Of a stretch of DNA of 64,000 bases, positions 1 to 7,876 are shown one piece after another. Each line of letters begins with the position of its first letter. Position 1 is the first letter of the stretch. A program made the position numbers and the translations under genes. The notes beneath the pieces are model-generated. The model was not told where the DNA came from, ran no database searches, and worked only from the letters and a program-made list of their open reading frames with translations. This DNA comes from Ancylobacter polymorphus (GTDB lineage: Bacteria; Pseudomonadota; Alphaproteobacteria; Rhizobiales; Xanthobacteraceae). The stretch is taken from NCBI RefSeq assembly GCF_022836935.1, contig NZ_CP083242.1, positions 124,001-188,000 on the forward strand, read 5' to 3'.

Positions 1-50
1 AGAGCGGCCTGGTGGCGATAGGCCGGCAGGAGGTGGGCGTAGTCGGTCAT
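1..50 (-). CDS. tniB: TniB-like transposition ATPase (first 16 codons only)
   Basis: Sixteen codons are visible, reading MTDYAHLLPAYRHQAA, before the window ends. The start overlaps the tniA stop as ATGA, the usual translational coupling. In this family TniB is an AAA+ ATPase that activates the TniA transposase and chooses the target. The identity rests on position and on the TniB-like N-terminus; the ATPase domain itself lies outside the window. Confidence 0.6.
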   Translation of the reverse strand, partial: MTDYAHLLPAYRHQAA

Positions 51-1690
51 GACCATTCCTCGACCGCCAGAACGGGCAAAGTCTCCGGTTCGTCCTTGGT
101 GCCGGGCGCGACGACCTCCGCCGCGGCGCCCTGATCTGCGGCGTTGAGCGATCTCGCCCGCCGCGCGACCTGACGACGTGCGGATTTCGTGATCGATGCC
201 GAGGTCTCCAGCAGCTCGCGCTGGGCCTCGACCGTGTCGAAGATGAGTTGCTCGTCGGTGAGCCGCACACCGCGCTGCCGCAAGGCCGCCTGGGCCAGCC
301 GGTGCTCGCCGAGCGTGATACGCGGCCGGCGCAGGTCCGCATACCGGATCGGCCAATGGGCGCCGTCGGGACCCTCGACGAACACGCAGGACAGGTCACG
401 GGGATCATACTTGACCCGCAGCTGTCGATCGAGCCGACCTGCCCAAGGGCTCAGAACGTCATCCCAGTAGCGCAGGCCGAAGATGTGCACGCCATCCCGA
501 CGGATGCTGCGCTCCTCGAACGGCAGGAAGTCGTAGAAGAACTGTTGATCATCATGCGGGTGCCGGAACGGCGCGCGGCGACGATCGAGAGCCTCCCGCC
601 AGGCGGCATTCGGAGGCATCTGCAGGCTGCTGTGGACCTCGTTGTGGTAGCGGCCGACGATTTCGAGCGTCAGCCAGCGCTCGAGCTCCTCGATCGTCAT
701 GACCGCGTGACGCTCGGGATCGTAGTCGCCGCGCTCTGAAATGGAGCTGAACGTAGTACCGGGGAGCATATGGACCGCTCCCATCATGGTGCCGATCAGC
801 CGCTCGATGTGGCCGCCATAGTGCGGGGTCGCCACAGGCCGGTGGAGCAGCGAGATGCCGTACTCGGCAGCTCCACGGGCCAGCGCCCGGGCGCGGAATT
901 CGCGCGCATTGTCGACGTGGATGATGTCCGGCAGGCCCGACACAGGCCAATCGAGCTCGATGCCGCGCGCCAGGAGCCACTCCGCCTTTGGCATCACCGC
1001 ATGATGTATGGCCAGGGCGACCGATGCCGACGACGGCGCCTCGAGGCTCAGATAAAAGCCCACCACGATGCGGCTTGCTACGTCGATCGCGAGCGTCAGC
1101 CATGGCCGCTGGATCGGCAGGCGGTAGATCGTGTCCACCACGAAGAGATCGACGCGCGTGTGATCGATCTGGACGATCTGGAGTGCGTGATCGGCACGGT
1201 ATTCCTCCGGAACCGGTCTGAGCCGATCTCTGGCGGCCTTGTTGCCTTCACGCTGGCGGACAAGCTTGAAGCGGTCGATCTGCTCGACACGGGCTCGAAC
1301 GGCTTTCCAGGACGGAATGTCCAGCCCGCGTTCACGACAAAGATGCCGGATGTGGTCATGAAGCGTGCTGACGGACGCTTTTTGCCGGGTGAGATACTTG
1401 TCGCGGATCGCCTCCTCGATGGCCGCCTCGACCTCGACGGCGAGGCGCCGGGCTCCTTTCTTTGGACCAGGTCGCGCCGCGGCCAGCGAACTCGTCACCG
1501 GCGCGCTGCGGTACTGCTCGATCAGCGCGTACAGCCGGCTTCGGCGTAATCCGAGGATACGGCACGCCGTCGCGACATCGATCGGCGACAATTGCCCGGC
1601 GTTGATCAGTGGCCGGATGACCGCCTCTCGGGCGACCGCGACCTGCCACCGGCTATCATCGATCGCGAGCTTGTCCTGGTCGCACGGCAC
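47..1690 (-). CDS. tniA: TniA/TnsB-like DDE transposase
   Basis: This 547-residue protein is a Mu/Tn7-class transposase that would cut and join the transposon ends. The N-terminal third is helix-turn-helix-like, with a CRILGLRRSRLY segment near residues 43-54. The RNase H-fold core has a plausible catalytic triad: D176 in QIDHTRVDL, D260 in HVDNAREF and E296 in GHIERLIG. A beta-rich C-terminal domain of the Mu transposase type follows. It is translationally coupled to tniB. The length matches TniA of Tn5053 relatives, which run about 550-560 residues. The gene appears intact. Whether the transposon is mobile depends on tniB, tniQ and a resolvase beyond the window. Confidence 0.88.
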   Translation of the reverse strand: MPCDQDKLAIDDSRWQVAVAREAVIRPLINAGQLSPIDVATACRILGLRRSRLYALIEQYRSAPVTSSLAAARPGPKKGARRLAVEVEAAIEEAIRDKYLTRQKASVSTLHDHIRHLCRERGLDIPSWKAVRARVEQIDRFKLVRQREGNKAARDRLRPVPEEYRADHALQIVQIDHTRVDLFVVDTIYRLPIQRPWLTLAIDVASRIVVGFYLSLEAPSSASVALAIHHAVMPKAEWLLARGIELDWPVSGLPDIIHVDNAREFRARALARGAAEYGISLLHRPVATPHYGGHIERLIGTMMGAVHMLPGTTFSSISERGDYDPERHAVMTIEELERWLTLEIVGRYHNEVHSSLQMPPNAAWREALDRRRAPFRHPHDDQQFFYDFLPFEERSIRRDGVHIFGLRYWDDVLSPWAGRLDRQLRVKYDPRDLSCVFVEGPDGAHWPIRYADLRRPRITLGEHRLAQAALRQRGVRLTDEQLIFDTVEAQRELLETSASITKSARRQVARRARSLNAADQGAAAEVVAPGTKDEPETLPVLAVEEWS

Positions 1691-1716
1691 GTGTCGACCT
1701 CCGCACTCGCCTTGAT

Positions 1717-1758
1717 CCAGCGATCAAGGCTAAGATTCCAACGAACAAGGCTGAATCC
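1717..1758. repeat. Two tandem ~21-bp repeats at the transposon end
   Basis: Two head-to-tail copies of CCARCGAWCAAGGCTRA lie immediately upstream of tniA, at 1717-1736 and 1738-1758. Tn7-like and Tn5053-like elements carry such direct repeats near their ends as transposase-binding sites. The repeat is seen directly; the function is inferred from its place beside tniA. Confidence 0.6.
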
Positions 1759-1950
1759 ACCGAATTAGGGTGAGCCGAACATGTTAAAAATCAATCAAAT
1801 GGAATCCGGGGAAAAGAGCAGTGCGACAAGCGATTCTGGCAGCCCAGAACCCGGAAAATCACGCCCGCCGGGCCTCCGATCGACGAGAGGACGCCGCCGC
1901 TGCCAGCCCCCTGCCCTCTTCCGGATGCAATCGGCCGCCGCCGGCGGCCG

Positions 1951-2397
1951 TCATTCGGTGCGCGGCACGCTCCGGTGCGGCGCGCTGGTCGCGACCTCGC
2001 CCCGGGCGATCGCCACAAAGCGGCGCTTCACCTCGGCGAACAGGCCCGGCGTCAGGGCGCCGTAATAGCCGCTTTCGGTGTCGATATTGCGCAGGTCCGG
2101 CCCCGGCCAGGTGAAGCGGTTGCTCTCGGTCAGCACGATCCACGAGCGCTCGTTGTCGAGCCGCAGGCGGCTCTTCACCTCAGCCGGGATCTCGATCGCG
2201 TCGGCCGGATTGGTGGGCGGCGTGTGGGTGATCGGCAGGACGCGCACGACCGGATCGCCCGCCTCCGTCGTCATGACGATCGCCAGCACCAGGCATGGGC
2301 GGTCCTTGTCGCCCTCCTCCCGGCCCTCGCGGTGCTGCCAGTCCCAAAGGTAGGCATAGCGGAAGACCCAGCCGAGCCTGATATCGGTCGGCAGCAC
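1951..2397 (-). CDS. PemK/MazF-like toxin of a toxin-antitoxin pair
   Basis: This 148-residue protein starts with GTG three bases after the stop of an antitoxin-like gene. Its pattern (GWVFRYAYLW, then KDRPCLVLAI, VRVLPITHTPP and a late WIVLTESNRFTWPG) resembles the beta-barrel MazF/PemK family of mRNA interferases. In that family, an early basic loop followed by RPCLVL and a later hydroxyl residue form the active site. It lies in a two-gene operon behind a Phd-like antitoxin, as expected for a plasmid addiction module. Family membership is inferred from pattern and context, not alignment. Confidence 0.66.
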   Translation of the reverse strand: MLPTDIRLGWVFRYAYLWDWQHREGREEGDKDRPCLVLAIVMTTEAGDPVVRVLPITHTPPTNPADAIEIPAEVKSRLRLDNERSWIVLTESNRFTWPGPDLRNIDTESGYYGALTPGLFAEVKRRFVAIARGEVATSAPHRSVPRTE

Positions 2398-2400
2398 CCC

Positions 2401-2670
2401 TCAGCCGGCAGTCTGCTTGGCGAAGGCGCCGACCTGGTCGGGGTCCGGCGTCATCTCGGCGGCCTCGACCGCGGCGATCTCGGCGTCGCTGAGGTCGACG
2501 GTGCGCTGGACGCGGCGATCGCGCTTCGACAGCCGGACGAAATCCTCGTAGGCCATCAGCACGGTGCGCGGCCGGCCATTCTTGGTAATCACCACCGGCT
2601 CGCGCACGGCGGCGTCCTGGTAGGCGCCGAAATTCTTGGAGACCTCGGCGGCGGTCACGGTGGAAGCCAT
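2401..2670 (-). CDS. Phd/YefM-type antitoxin
   Basis: This 89-residue protein begins MASTVTAAEVSKNFGAYQD and continues with EPVVITKNGRPRTVLMAYEDF, the classic Phd/YefM N-terminal DNA-binding fold. The acidic C-terminal tail, with several Asp and Glu around DLSDAEIAAVEAAEM, would wrap the toxin. An AGGAGA ribosome site lies seven bases before the ATG. It is the first gene of the pair and would repress its own promoter through the palindrome just upstream. Such modules stabilise plasmids by killing segregants. Confidence 0.82.
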   Translation of the reverse strand: MASTVTAAEVSKNFGAYQDAAVREPVVITKNGRPRTVLMAYEDFVRLSKRDRRVQRTVDLSDAEIAAVEAAEMTPDPDQVGAFAKQTAG

Positions 2671-2686
2671 GATAGGTTCTCCTTTG

Positions 2687-2703
2687 TTCCGGAATATACG
2701 GAA
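2687..2703. promoter_or_regulatory. Palindromic operator of the toxin-antitoxin operon
   Basis: TTCCGGAATATACGGAA is a 17-base near-perfect palindrome 17 bases upstream of the antitoxin start and 30 bases upstream of the divergent gene. Phd-type antitoxins bind palindromes of this size at their own promoters, so autoregulation is likely. Any effect on the divergent gene is conjecture. Confidence 0.55.
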
Positions 2704-2732
2704 ATCCCGCTAATCCCGCAAGAGGCCACGCC

Positions 2733-3827
2733 ATGAGCCCTTCCCCGGTTCGTCTGCCCGACGCAGCCTCCGTGCAGGCCGTCCTGGCCCAGCTTGAGCC
2801 GGCCTCGGTCGACGGTGCCCTTGTCCCCGCGCTCGCTGCGGCCTTTCCAGGCTTTGACTTCAGCCTCGCCCATGTCGACGACGACTATTGGCGCGACACC
2901 CGGTCGGTCATCCGACCAGACAAGATCCGGATCGGCGAACTCCGACCGTGGATGACGGCCGAGCTCGCCAAAGACGGCGGCGACGTCAAGGCGGTCTGGA
3001 CGCGCCTCGGGAAAACCGACCTGCAGATCACCGAGTGGCGCGGCACCGGCGCCTTCGTCTTCGCGCCGACCGGCCCCGCTCCGGCCGACTACATTCAGAT
3101 CGCGCTCGGCCGCGAGGTCGAGTGGCGCGCCGGCCCGGTCGTCAACCCGGACTACCGCCCGTGGGGTGAGCAGGAACTGCTCGACCCGAGCTGGCTGCGC
3201 CGTGATCCCCTGCCCGACACGGACCGCCTCGCCGGTCCGGTCTACCGCCTCCTCGACCGAGCCGGCAGCGCTTTCGTCCACGTCCGCAGCTTCCTCGACC
3301 GCTGCGGCCGCATCGAGCGCGAGAAGCGCGAGGCCAAGCGGCCCGAGATGGAGCGGCGCGTCGTCCGGGAGACCGGACCGCGCGGCGCGACGCGCGAGAC
3401 CCCCTTCCTCAACCTGGTGCCGGACTACTTCGAGTTCGTGCCGCGCGAGCTGCGCTTCTTCCGAGACTGGGAGGACTCGAGCGCCCGGCCGCAGCGCGTC
3501 TTCGCGCACTGGGCGCTGGACGCCCGCGACTATACCTACAAAGGCGAGCGCGAAGTCGGCTTCATCCCGCGGCCACTGAAGATGCCACGAGAGCGGCTCC
3601 TGCTGACACCAGAGACGTCGGTTCACCAGTTGATGGACCGGATCGAGGCGGTTGACGGTGAGGTCGGCCTGCCCTTCGGCTGGTTCTTTCTGATGACCCA
3701 TGGCCACTGGGTCGAGCCCGATGTCGGCCTCGCGATCGCGGAAGGCCTCAAGGCGCAGCGCGTCCGCCTGCCGGACGCGGATGCAGCGGTGCTACTGCGC
3801 TGGGCCGAGCGATCTTACGGATTCTGA
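2733..3827 (+). CDS. Unknown 364-residue protein
   Basis: The protein is soluble-looking, with no signal peptide or membrane segment, and I do not recognise its family. It is rich in Trp, Arg and acidic residues. Notable segments are AHVDDDYWRDTRSVIRPDKI near the N-terminus, NLVPDYFEFVPRELRFFRDW in the middle and FGWFFLMTHGHWVEPDVG near the end. The coding sequence has strong third-position G/C bias, so it is probably real. An AAGAGG ribosome site precedes the ATG. It is divergent from the toxin-antitoxin pair and ends eight bases before the tyrosine recombinase, suggesting co-transcription with it. Confidence 0.7.
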   Translation: MSPSPVRLPDAASVQAVLAQLEPASVDGALVPALAAAFPGFDFSLAHVDDDYWRDTRSVIRPDKIRIGELRPWMTAELAKDGGDVKAVWTRLGKTDLQITEWRGTGAFVFAPTGPAPADYIQIALGREVEWRAGPVVNPDYRPWGEQELLDPSWLRRDPLPDTDRLAGPVYRLLDRAGSAFVHVRSFLDRCGRIEREKREAKRPEMERRVVRETGPRGATRETPFLNLVPDYFEFVPRELRFFRDWEDSSARPQRVFAHWALDARDYTYKGEREVGFIPRPLKMPRERLLLTPETSVHQLMDRIEAVDGEVGLPFGWFFLMTHGHWVEPDVGLAIAEGLKAQRVRLPDADAAVLLRWAERSYGF

Positions 3828-3835
3828 GGCGTACC

Positions 3836-5005
3836 ATGGACGACATTGTCAAAGGCCGATCGCTTGACGCCGAATCCAGGCGCGTGCTGGAGCTCGACAC
3901 GCTTTCGGCCATCCTGCCGATCGACCGGCGCGATCGCCTCGCGCAACTGCTCACGGACGACGACGTCGCGACGCTCAAGCACCTCGCGCGCGAGGGCATG
4001 GGCGAAAACAGCCTGCGGGCTTTGGCATCGGATCTGGCTTATCTCGAAGGCTGGGCGGCGGCCGCCACCGGCGGGCCGCTGCCGTGGCCGGCGACGGAAG
4101 CGTTGGCGCTGAAGTTCGTCGCGCATCACTTGTGGGATCTGGCGCAGCGCGAAACCGACCCCCGGCACGGGATGCCGGCGGCGGTCGTCGAGGCGCTGCG
4201 CGGGGAGGGGCTGTTGCGCAGCGCCGGCCCGCATGCGCCGAGCACCGTGAAGCGGCGCCTGGCGAGCTGGGGCACGCTGCACCGGTGGAAGGGGATCGAG
4301 GGGCCCTTTGGCTCTCCCGCCGTGCGGTCGGCCGTGCGCCTGGCGGTGAGGGCCTCGCCGCGGCCGCGCCGGCGCAAGAGCAAGCGGGCCGTGACGCGCG
4401 ACGTCCTCGACCGCCTGGCCGCGACCTGCGCGACGGACCGACTCGCCGACACGCGCGACCTCGCGATCCTGCTGCTGGCCTTCGCCTCCGGCGGGCGGCG
4501 GCGCAGCGAGGTGGCGCGGCTGCGGATCGAGCAGCTGAGCGAGGAGCCGGCGGTGCCGCTTGATCCGCTCGACCCGAATTCGGCGACGCTGCCGTGCATC
4601 TCGATCCAGCTCGGTCGCACGAAAACCGGCGACGCTGATGACGAGGGGAGGGTGTTCCTGGTCGGCCCGCCGGTCGAGGCGTTGCGGGAGTGGCTCGATC
4701 GAGCTGATATCCGAAAAGGCGCGATCTTCCGCGCGATCGACCGTTGGGAGGCGATCGAGGAGCGCGCGCTGACCCCCCAATCGATCAATCTGATCGTCAA
4801 GCGGCGCTGCACGATGGCTGAGCTCGACCCCAAAGAGTTCGCTGCGCATGGATTGCGGGCAGGGTACCTCACCGAAGCGGCGCGCCAGGGCATTGGCTTG
4901 CCCGAGGCAATGCAGCAGTCGCAGCATCGGTCTGTGCAGCAGGCTGCGAGCTATTACAACGAGGCAGAGCGCGCGCAGGGCAGGGCGGCCCGCCTTGGGA
5001 TCTAG
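3836..5005 (+). CDS. Tyrosine site-specific recombinase
   Basis: This 389-residue integrase-like protein has an N-terminal SAM-like region (residues about 40-150) and a C-terminal catalytic domain. The catalytic signature is present: an arginine in GGRRRSEVARLR near residue 220, the HGLRAG box near 337, the second histidine in QSQHRSVQQAA near 362 and the tyrosine in ASYYNEAE near 372. It closely follows the unknown gene and lies just upstream of the parS/repABC segment. Recombinases in this position usually resolve plasmid multimers or integrate cassettes. No adjacent attachment-site repeats were identified. Confidence 0.85.
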   Translation: MDDIVKGRSLDAESRRVLELDTLSAILPIDRRDRLAQLLTDDDVATLKHLAREGMGENSLRALASDLAYLEGWAAAATGGPLPWPATEALALKFVAHHLWDLAQRETDPRHGMPAAVVEALRGEGLLRSAGPHAPSTVKRRLASWGTLHRWKGIEGPFGSPAVRSAVRLAVRASPRPRRRKSKRAVTRDVLDRLAATCATDRLADTRDLAILLLAFASGGRRRSEVARLRIEQLSEEPAVPLDPLDPNSATLPCISIQLGRTKTGDADDEGRVFLVGPPVEALREWLDRADIRKGAIFRAIDRWEAIEERALTPQSINLIVKRRCTMAELDPKEFAAHGLRAGYLTEAARQGIGLPEAMQQSQHRSVQQAASYYNEAERAQGRAARLGI

Positions 5006-5116
5006 TGTGAGGACCGCTCACAGTGCGAAATGTCGCGCGAACCTGCGGTGAAGGGGCGCCTCTTCCTGTGTCGATCGCTTCGTGCCGAGTCGATGGACGG
5101 CGGTTACGAAGGGAAA

Positions 5117-5132
5117 GTTCTCAGCTGAGAAC
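5117..5132. promoter_or_regulatory. parS: parS partition site 1
   Basis: GTTCTCAGCTGAGAAC is a perfect 16-base palindrome that fits the known repABC parS consensus, GTTNNCNGCNGNNAAC. In these plasmids RepB binds parS, and the RepA ATPase then segregates the complex. Its place upstream of repA, with an exact second copy nearby, supports the call. Confidence 0.9.
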
Positions 5133-5258
5133 TACCGCGGTTCCGTCTTTGCCCAACGTCGCTGCAAAGGCGCGCTTCGGGCGCGTCACCCTTCGCCGCG
5201 CAGTCCGAAACTCGCTAACAGATTTCGGCAATCCGCCTATCGGGCGTCTAGCGGGAAA

Positions 5259-5274
5259 GTTCTCAGCTGAGAAC
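5259..5274. promoter_or_regulatory. parS: parS partition site 2
   Basis: This is an exact second copy of the 16-base palindrome and again follows GGGAAA. Paired sites of this kind form a small centromere cluster for RepB. Confidence 0.9.
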
Positions 5275-5478
5275 TCTTCAGGACGGTCGTCGAAATTGAG
5301 TGGCAGCGCACGACCGCACAGCGGCTCCAGACCGATGCAATGCGACTCGCGTATGCTTTAGCGGCAGCCCGACCATTCCGCCACAATGGTTAATGCGCGT
5401 TAACTCTAAATCGCTTGACCGACTCGGACGAACAAGAGAATTTACGCTCGACACGAGAAATAGCGGCATCGAGCGTAG

Positions 5479-6702
5479 ATGACAGAGCTAACACAAATTG
5501 ACCCAAGTCATCGCACCGGAAAAAAGGTGCGCTCGTTGACTCGGTTGATCGAGTCGGACGCCGACTTGCTCAGTGCGCAGCTGAAGGAGCTGCGAACTCG
5601 CGCCTTCCCTCCCGCGGCTCAAAAGGAGCTGCGCAAATTCACGTCGGGTGAAGCCGCCAAGCTGGTTGGCGTCACCGACGCATACATTCGTCAATTGTCG
5701 ATCTCCGGTGACGTTCCGGAAACTGAAAAGAATGCGCGCGGGCGCCGCTTGTTTACGCTCGAACAGATTCACGAGGTCCGGCGAACGCTCGCCCGCTCGA
5801 AGCCGACATATCTGCCGACACGTCGCAAGGGCGATCATCTCCAGGTGATTGCTGTCACCAACTTCAAGGGCGGGTCAGGCAAAACAACCACTGCCGCACA
5901 TGTCGCGCAGTACTTCGCAATGCGTGGGTTCCGCACTCTCGCCATCGACCTAGACCCCCAGGCTTCGTTGTCGGCGCTTTTCGGATTGCAGCCGGAATTC
6001 GACCTACAAGAGAACGACACCCTTTACGGCGCGATCCGCTACGACGATCAGCAACGCCCGATGAGCGACGTTATCCGGACGACCTACTTCGCCGGTCTCG
6101 ATATCGTTCCCGGCAATCTGGAGCTTCAGGAATTTGAGCACGACACGCCACGTGTACTCGCCGAGGGCCGCCGTAGCTCCGACCGAATGTTTTTCTCCCG
6201 CATCGCTACGGCGTTAGCTTCGGTAGAAGATCGGTATGACGTTGTAATACTCGACTGCCCGCCCTCGCTCGGCTTTCTTACGCTCTCGGCGCTCTGCGCC
6301 GCGAGGAGCGTGCTCGTCACCATTCATCCGCAAATGCTAGACGTCGCGTCGATGTCCCAGTTCTTGCACATGACCTCCAGCCTCCTTGACGTTGTCGAGA
6401 AGGCCGGGGGGGACGCTGACTACGACTTCTTCCGGTACGCGATCACGCGATACGAGCCTTCCGACGGGCCACAGGGCCAAATCGTCGGCCTGATGCGAAG
6501 CTTGTTTGGCGAGCGTGTCCTTACGACCCCGATCCTTAAGTCGACTGCGATTGCAGACGCCGGGCTGACGAAGCAGACCCTTTACGAGATCGGCCGCGAG
6601 AATTTTACCCGCAGCACCTACGACCGGGCGATCGAGGCGCTCGATACTGTCCATGCCGAAATTGAGAGCCTTGTCCTTGAGGCTTGGGGGAGGGCGACGT
6701 GA
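5479..6702 (+). CDS. repA: RepA, plasmid partitioning ATPase
   Basis: This 407-residue protein is the ParA-type ATPase of a repABC operon. An N-terminal helix-turn-helix (GEAAKLVGVTDAYIRQLSISG, residues about 57-77) would bind operator DNA. A deviant Walker A motif, NFKGGSGKTT, lies at about 128-137, followed by DLDPQASLSALFG and VVILDCPPSLGF as the later nucleotide-binding motifs. With RepB it partitions the plasmid, and with RepB it usually represses the operon. It overlaps repB by four bases. The length is typical of RepA. Confidence 0.95.
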   Translation: MTELTQIDPSHRTGKKVRSLTRLIESDADLLSAQLKELRTRAFPPAAQKELRKFTSGEAAKLVGVTDAYIRQLSISGDVPETEKNARGRRLFTLEQIHEVRRTLARSKPTYLPTRRKGDHLQVIAVTNFKGGSGKTTTAAHVAQYFAMRGFRTLAIDLDPQASLSALFGLQPEFDLQENDTLYGAIRYDDQQRPMSDVIRTTYFAGLDIVPGNLELQEFEHDTPRVLAEGRRSSDRMFFSRIATALASVEDRYDVVILDCPPSLGFLTLSALCAARSVLVTIHPQMLDVASMSQFLHMTSSLLDVVEKAGGDADYDFFRYAITRYEPSDGPQGQIVGLMRSLFGERVLTTPILKSTAIADAGLTKQTLYEIGRENFTRSTYDRAIEALDTVHAEIESLVLEAWGRAT

Positions 6703-7685
6703 ACAAGCGCCGCGACCAACTGAAGGCCATGATGGCGCCGATCACCGCGCCAACCGCCCCGAGCGAAGATCGGCCGACGCGCCCGCCGGTGTCATCCGGT
6801 TCGCTTAAAGCGATGGGTCTCTCGCTGAAGAGCCTGTCCGACGATGCGGACGAGGCCCAGGCGCTACGGGCGCAACTCGCATCGGGCGCCCAAGTTGTCG
6901 AGATCGATCCGAATCTCGTCGATCCCGCATTCATACGCGATCGCCTTAATGTCAGCGATGGAGACGAGTTCGAGGCGTTCAAGGCTGGACTGTCGGAGGA
7001 TGGGCAACAAGTTCCGATCCTCGTGCGTCCGCGAATCGATGCTCCCGGACGCTACCAGGCCGCATATGGACATCGCCGGGTCGCAGCCCTTCGTGCCCTC
7101 GGTCGGCCCGTTAAGGCGATTGTGCGCGAGCTTAGCGACGAAGAGTTGGTCGTCGCTCAAGGCAAAGAGAATACAGATCGCAAGGATCTCTCGTTCATCG
7201 AGCGCGCGCTGTTCGCGGCCAGACTTGAGGATCGTGGCATTGCACGTGCGGCAATCATGTCAGCGCTCTCGGTGCCAAAGGGAAATCTGTCGACGATGAT
7301 TTCTCTTGTCAGAGAGCTTCCCGAAGACCTCATCATCGCTATTGGCGCGGCCCCGAAGGTCGGGCGCCCCCGTTGGGAGCAGTTGGCGACGCTGGTGAAG
7401 CACGGCGATACAAAATGGCGTGACGTGGTTTCCGATGCAAATTTTCAGGCTGGCCCGAGCGATGCCCGCTTCGAGCGAGTGTTGAAGGCCTTGGTTCGCC
7501 GTCCGAAGAAGCCGGCGACGCATATCGTCAAATCTGACGATGGAAAGCAGGTTGCGCGCATCGAGCGCGCCAAGGATCAAACCCGCCTCACGATCGACAA
7601 TCGTCACGCACCCGACTTCGGAGCGTATCTCGTCGATCAGCTGCCCGAGATCTATGCGGCATTCAAGCGCCGCGCAGATGCGTAA
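6699..7685 (+). CDS. repB: RepB, parS-binding partition protein
   Basis: This ParB-family protein of 328 residues should bind the two parS palindromes. The start chosen is the GTG at 6699, overlapping the repA stop as GTGA, because it gives the usual RepB opening (NKRRDQLKAMM). The ParB domain contains GRYQAAYGHRRVAALRALG and GKENTDRKDLSFIERA, the conserved boxes I and II of the family. A helix-turn-helix follows around ALSVPKGNLSTMISLV. It is the second gene of the operon. Confidence 0.94.
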   Translation: MNKRRDQLKAMMAPITAPTAPSEDRPTRPPVSSGSLKAMGLSLKSLSDDADEAQALRAQLASGAQVVEIDPNLVDPAFIRDRLNVSDGDEFEAFKAGLSEDGQQVPILVRPRIDAPGRYQAAYGHRRVAALRALGRPVKAIVRELSDEELVVAQGKENTDRKDLSFIERALFAARLEDRGIARAAIMSALSVPKGNLSTMISLVRELPEDLIIAIGAAPKVGRPRWEQLATLVKHGDTKWRDVVSDANFQAGPSDARFERVLKALVRRPKKPATHIVKSDDGKQVARIERAKDQTRLTIDNRHAPDFGAYLVDQLPEIYAAFKRRADA

Positions 7686-7876
7686 ACCGCGTACCCTGAC
7701 AACACGAGAGGAACCGTAGGCAAAGAAAAAGGCCCCCGAAACGTCACCGTCCCGGAAGCCTCTGTCTTAGTTTGGCGACTGATAGAGAATCACTTCCGCG
7801 AATCGCAGTCAAGTCTCTCGTGAGAGACGGCGCCGTTTCGGCGAGCAGATTTCCTTTGCCCGCATGAGGGCAAGAC
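7686..7876 (-). ncRNA. Counter-transcribed antisense RNA region between repB and repC
   Basis: repABC operons carry a small antisense RNA in the repB-repC gap that limits RepC synthesis. Here the minus strand ends in a stem of AGGCTTCCGGGA against TTTCGGGGGCCT (about 7730-7761, with G-U pairs), followed by TTTTTCTTT. That is a good intrinsic terminator for such an RNA. The RNA start was not located. The role is inferred from position, the terminator, and a parallel structure before the second repC. Confidence 0.65.
7722..7761 (-). terminator. Terminator of the repABC antisense RNA
   Basis: Read on the minus strand, a G/C-rich stem-loop ends in GGCC and runs into TTTTTCTTTGC. No minus-strand gene is upstream, which fits a small RNA rather than an mRNA. 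Confidence 0.65.

Larger units (their letters stand above)
1..1790 (-). mobile_element. End of a Tn7/Tn5053-like transposon
   Basis: This stretch carries tniA and the first codons of tniB, with direct repeats just outside the tniA start. That is the arrangement at one end of Tn5053/Tn402-type elements, whose TnsB-like transposase binds repeats near the tip. The outer limit near base 1790 is a guess, because no terminal inverted repeat can be verified with the partner end outside the window. Confidence 0.55.
5006..5478. other. repABC upstream region carrying the partition sites
   Basis: This 473-base non-coding stretch separates the recombinase from repA. It holds two identical 16-base parS palindromes, each preceded by GGGAAA, about 140 bases apart. 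Nearer repA it is richer in A+T, and TTGACC near 5414 could be a -35 element for the repABC promoter, but no convincing -10 was seen. Short ORFs here lack coding character. Confidence 0.7.

Noticed and set aside
2655..3707. 350-codon minus-strand open frame
   Set aside because: It is a shadow of the plus-strand unknown gene in G/C-rich DNA; its translation is low-complexity and lacks any domain.
3815..4927. 370-codon minus-strand open frame opposite the tyrosine recombinase
   Set aside because: It mirrors the recombinase codons, has a biased Arg/Ala/Pro composition and no ribosome site; the plus strand has clear catalytic motifs.
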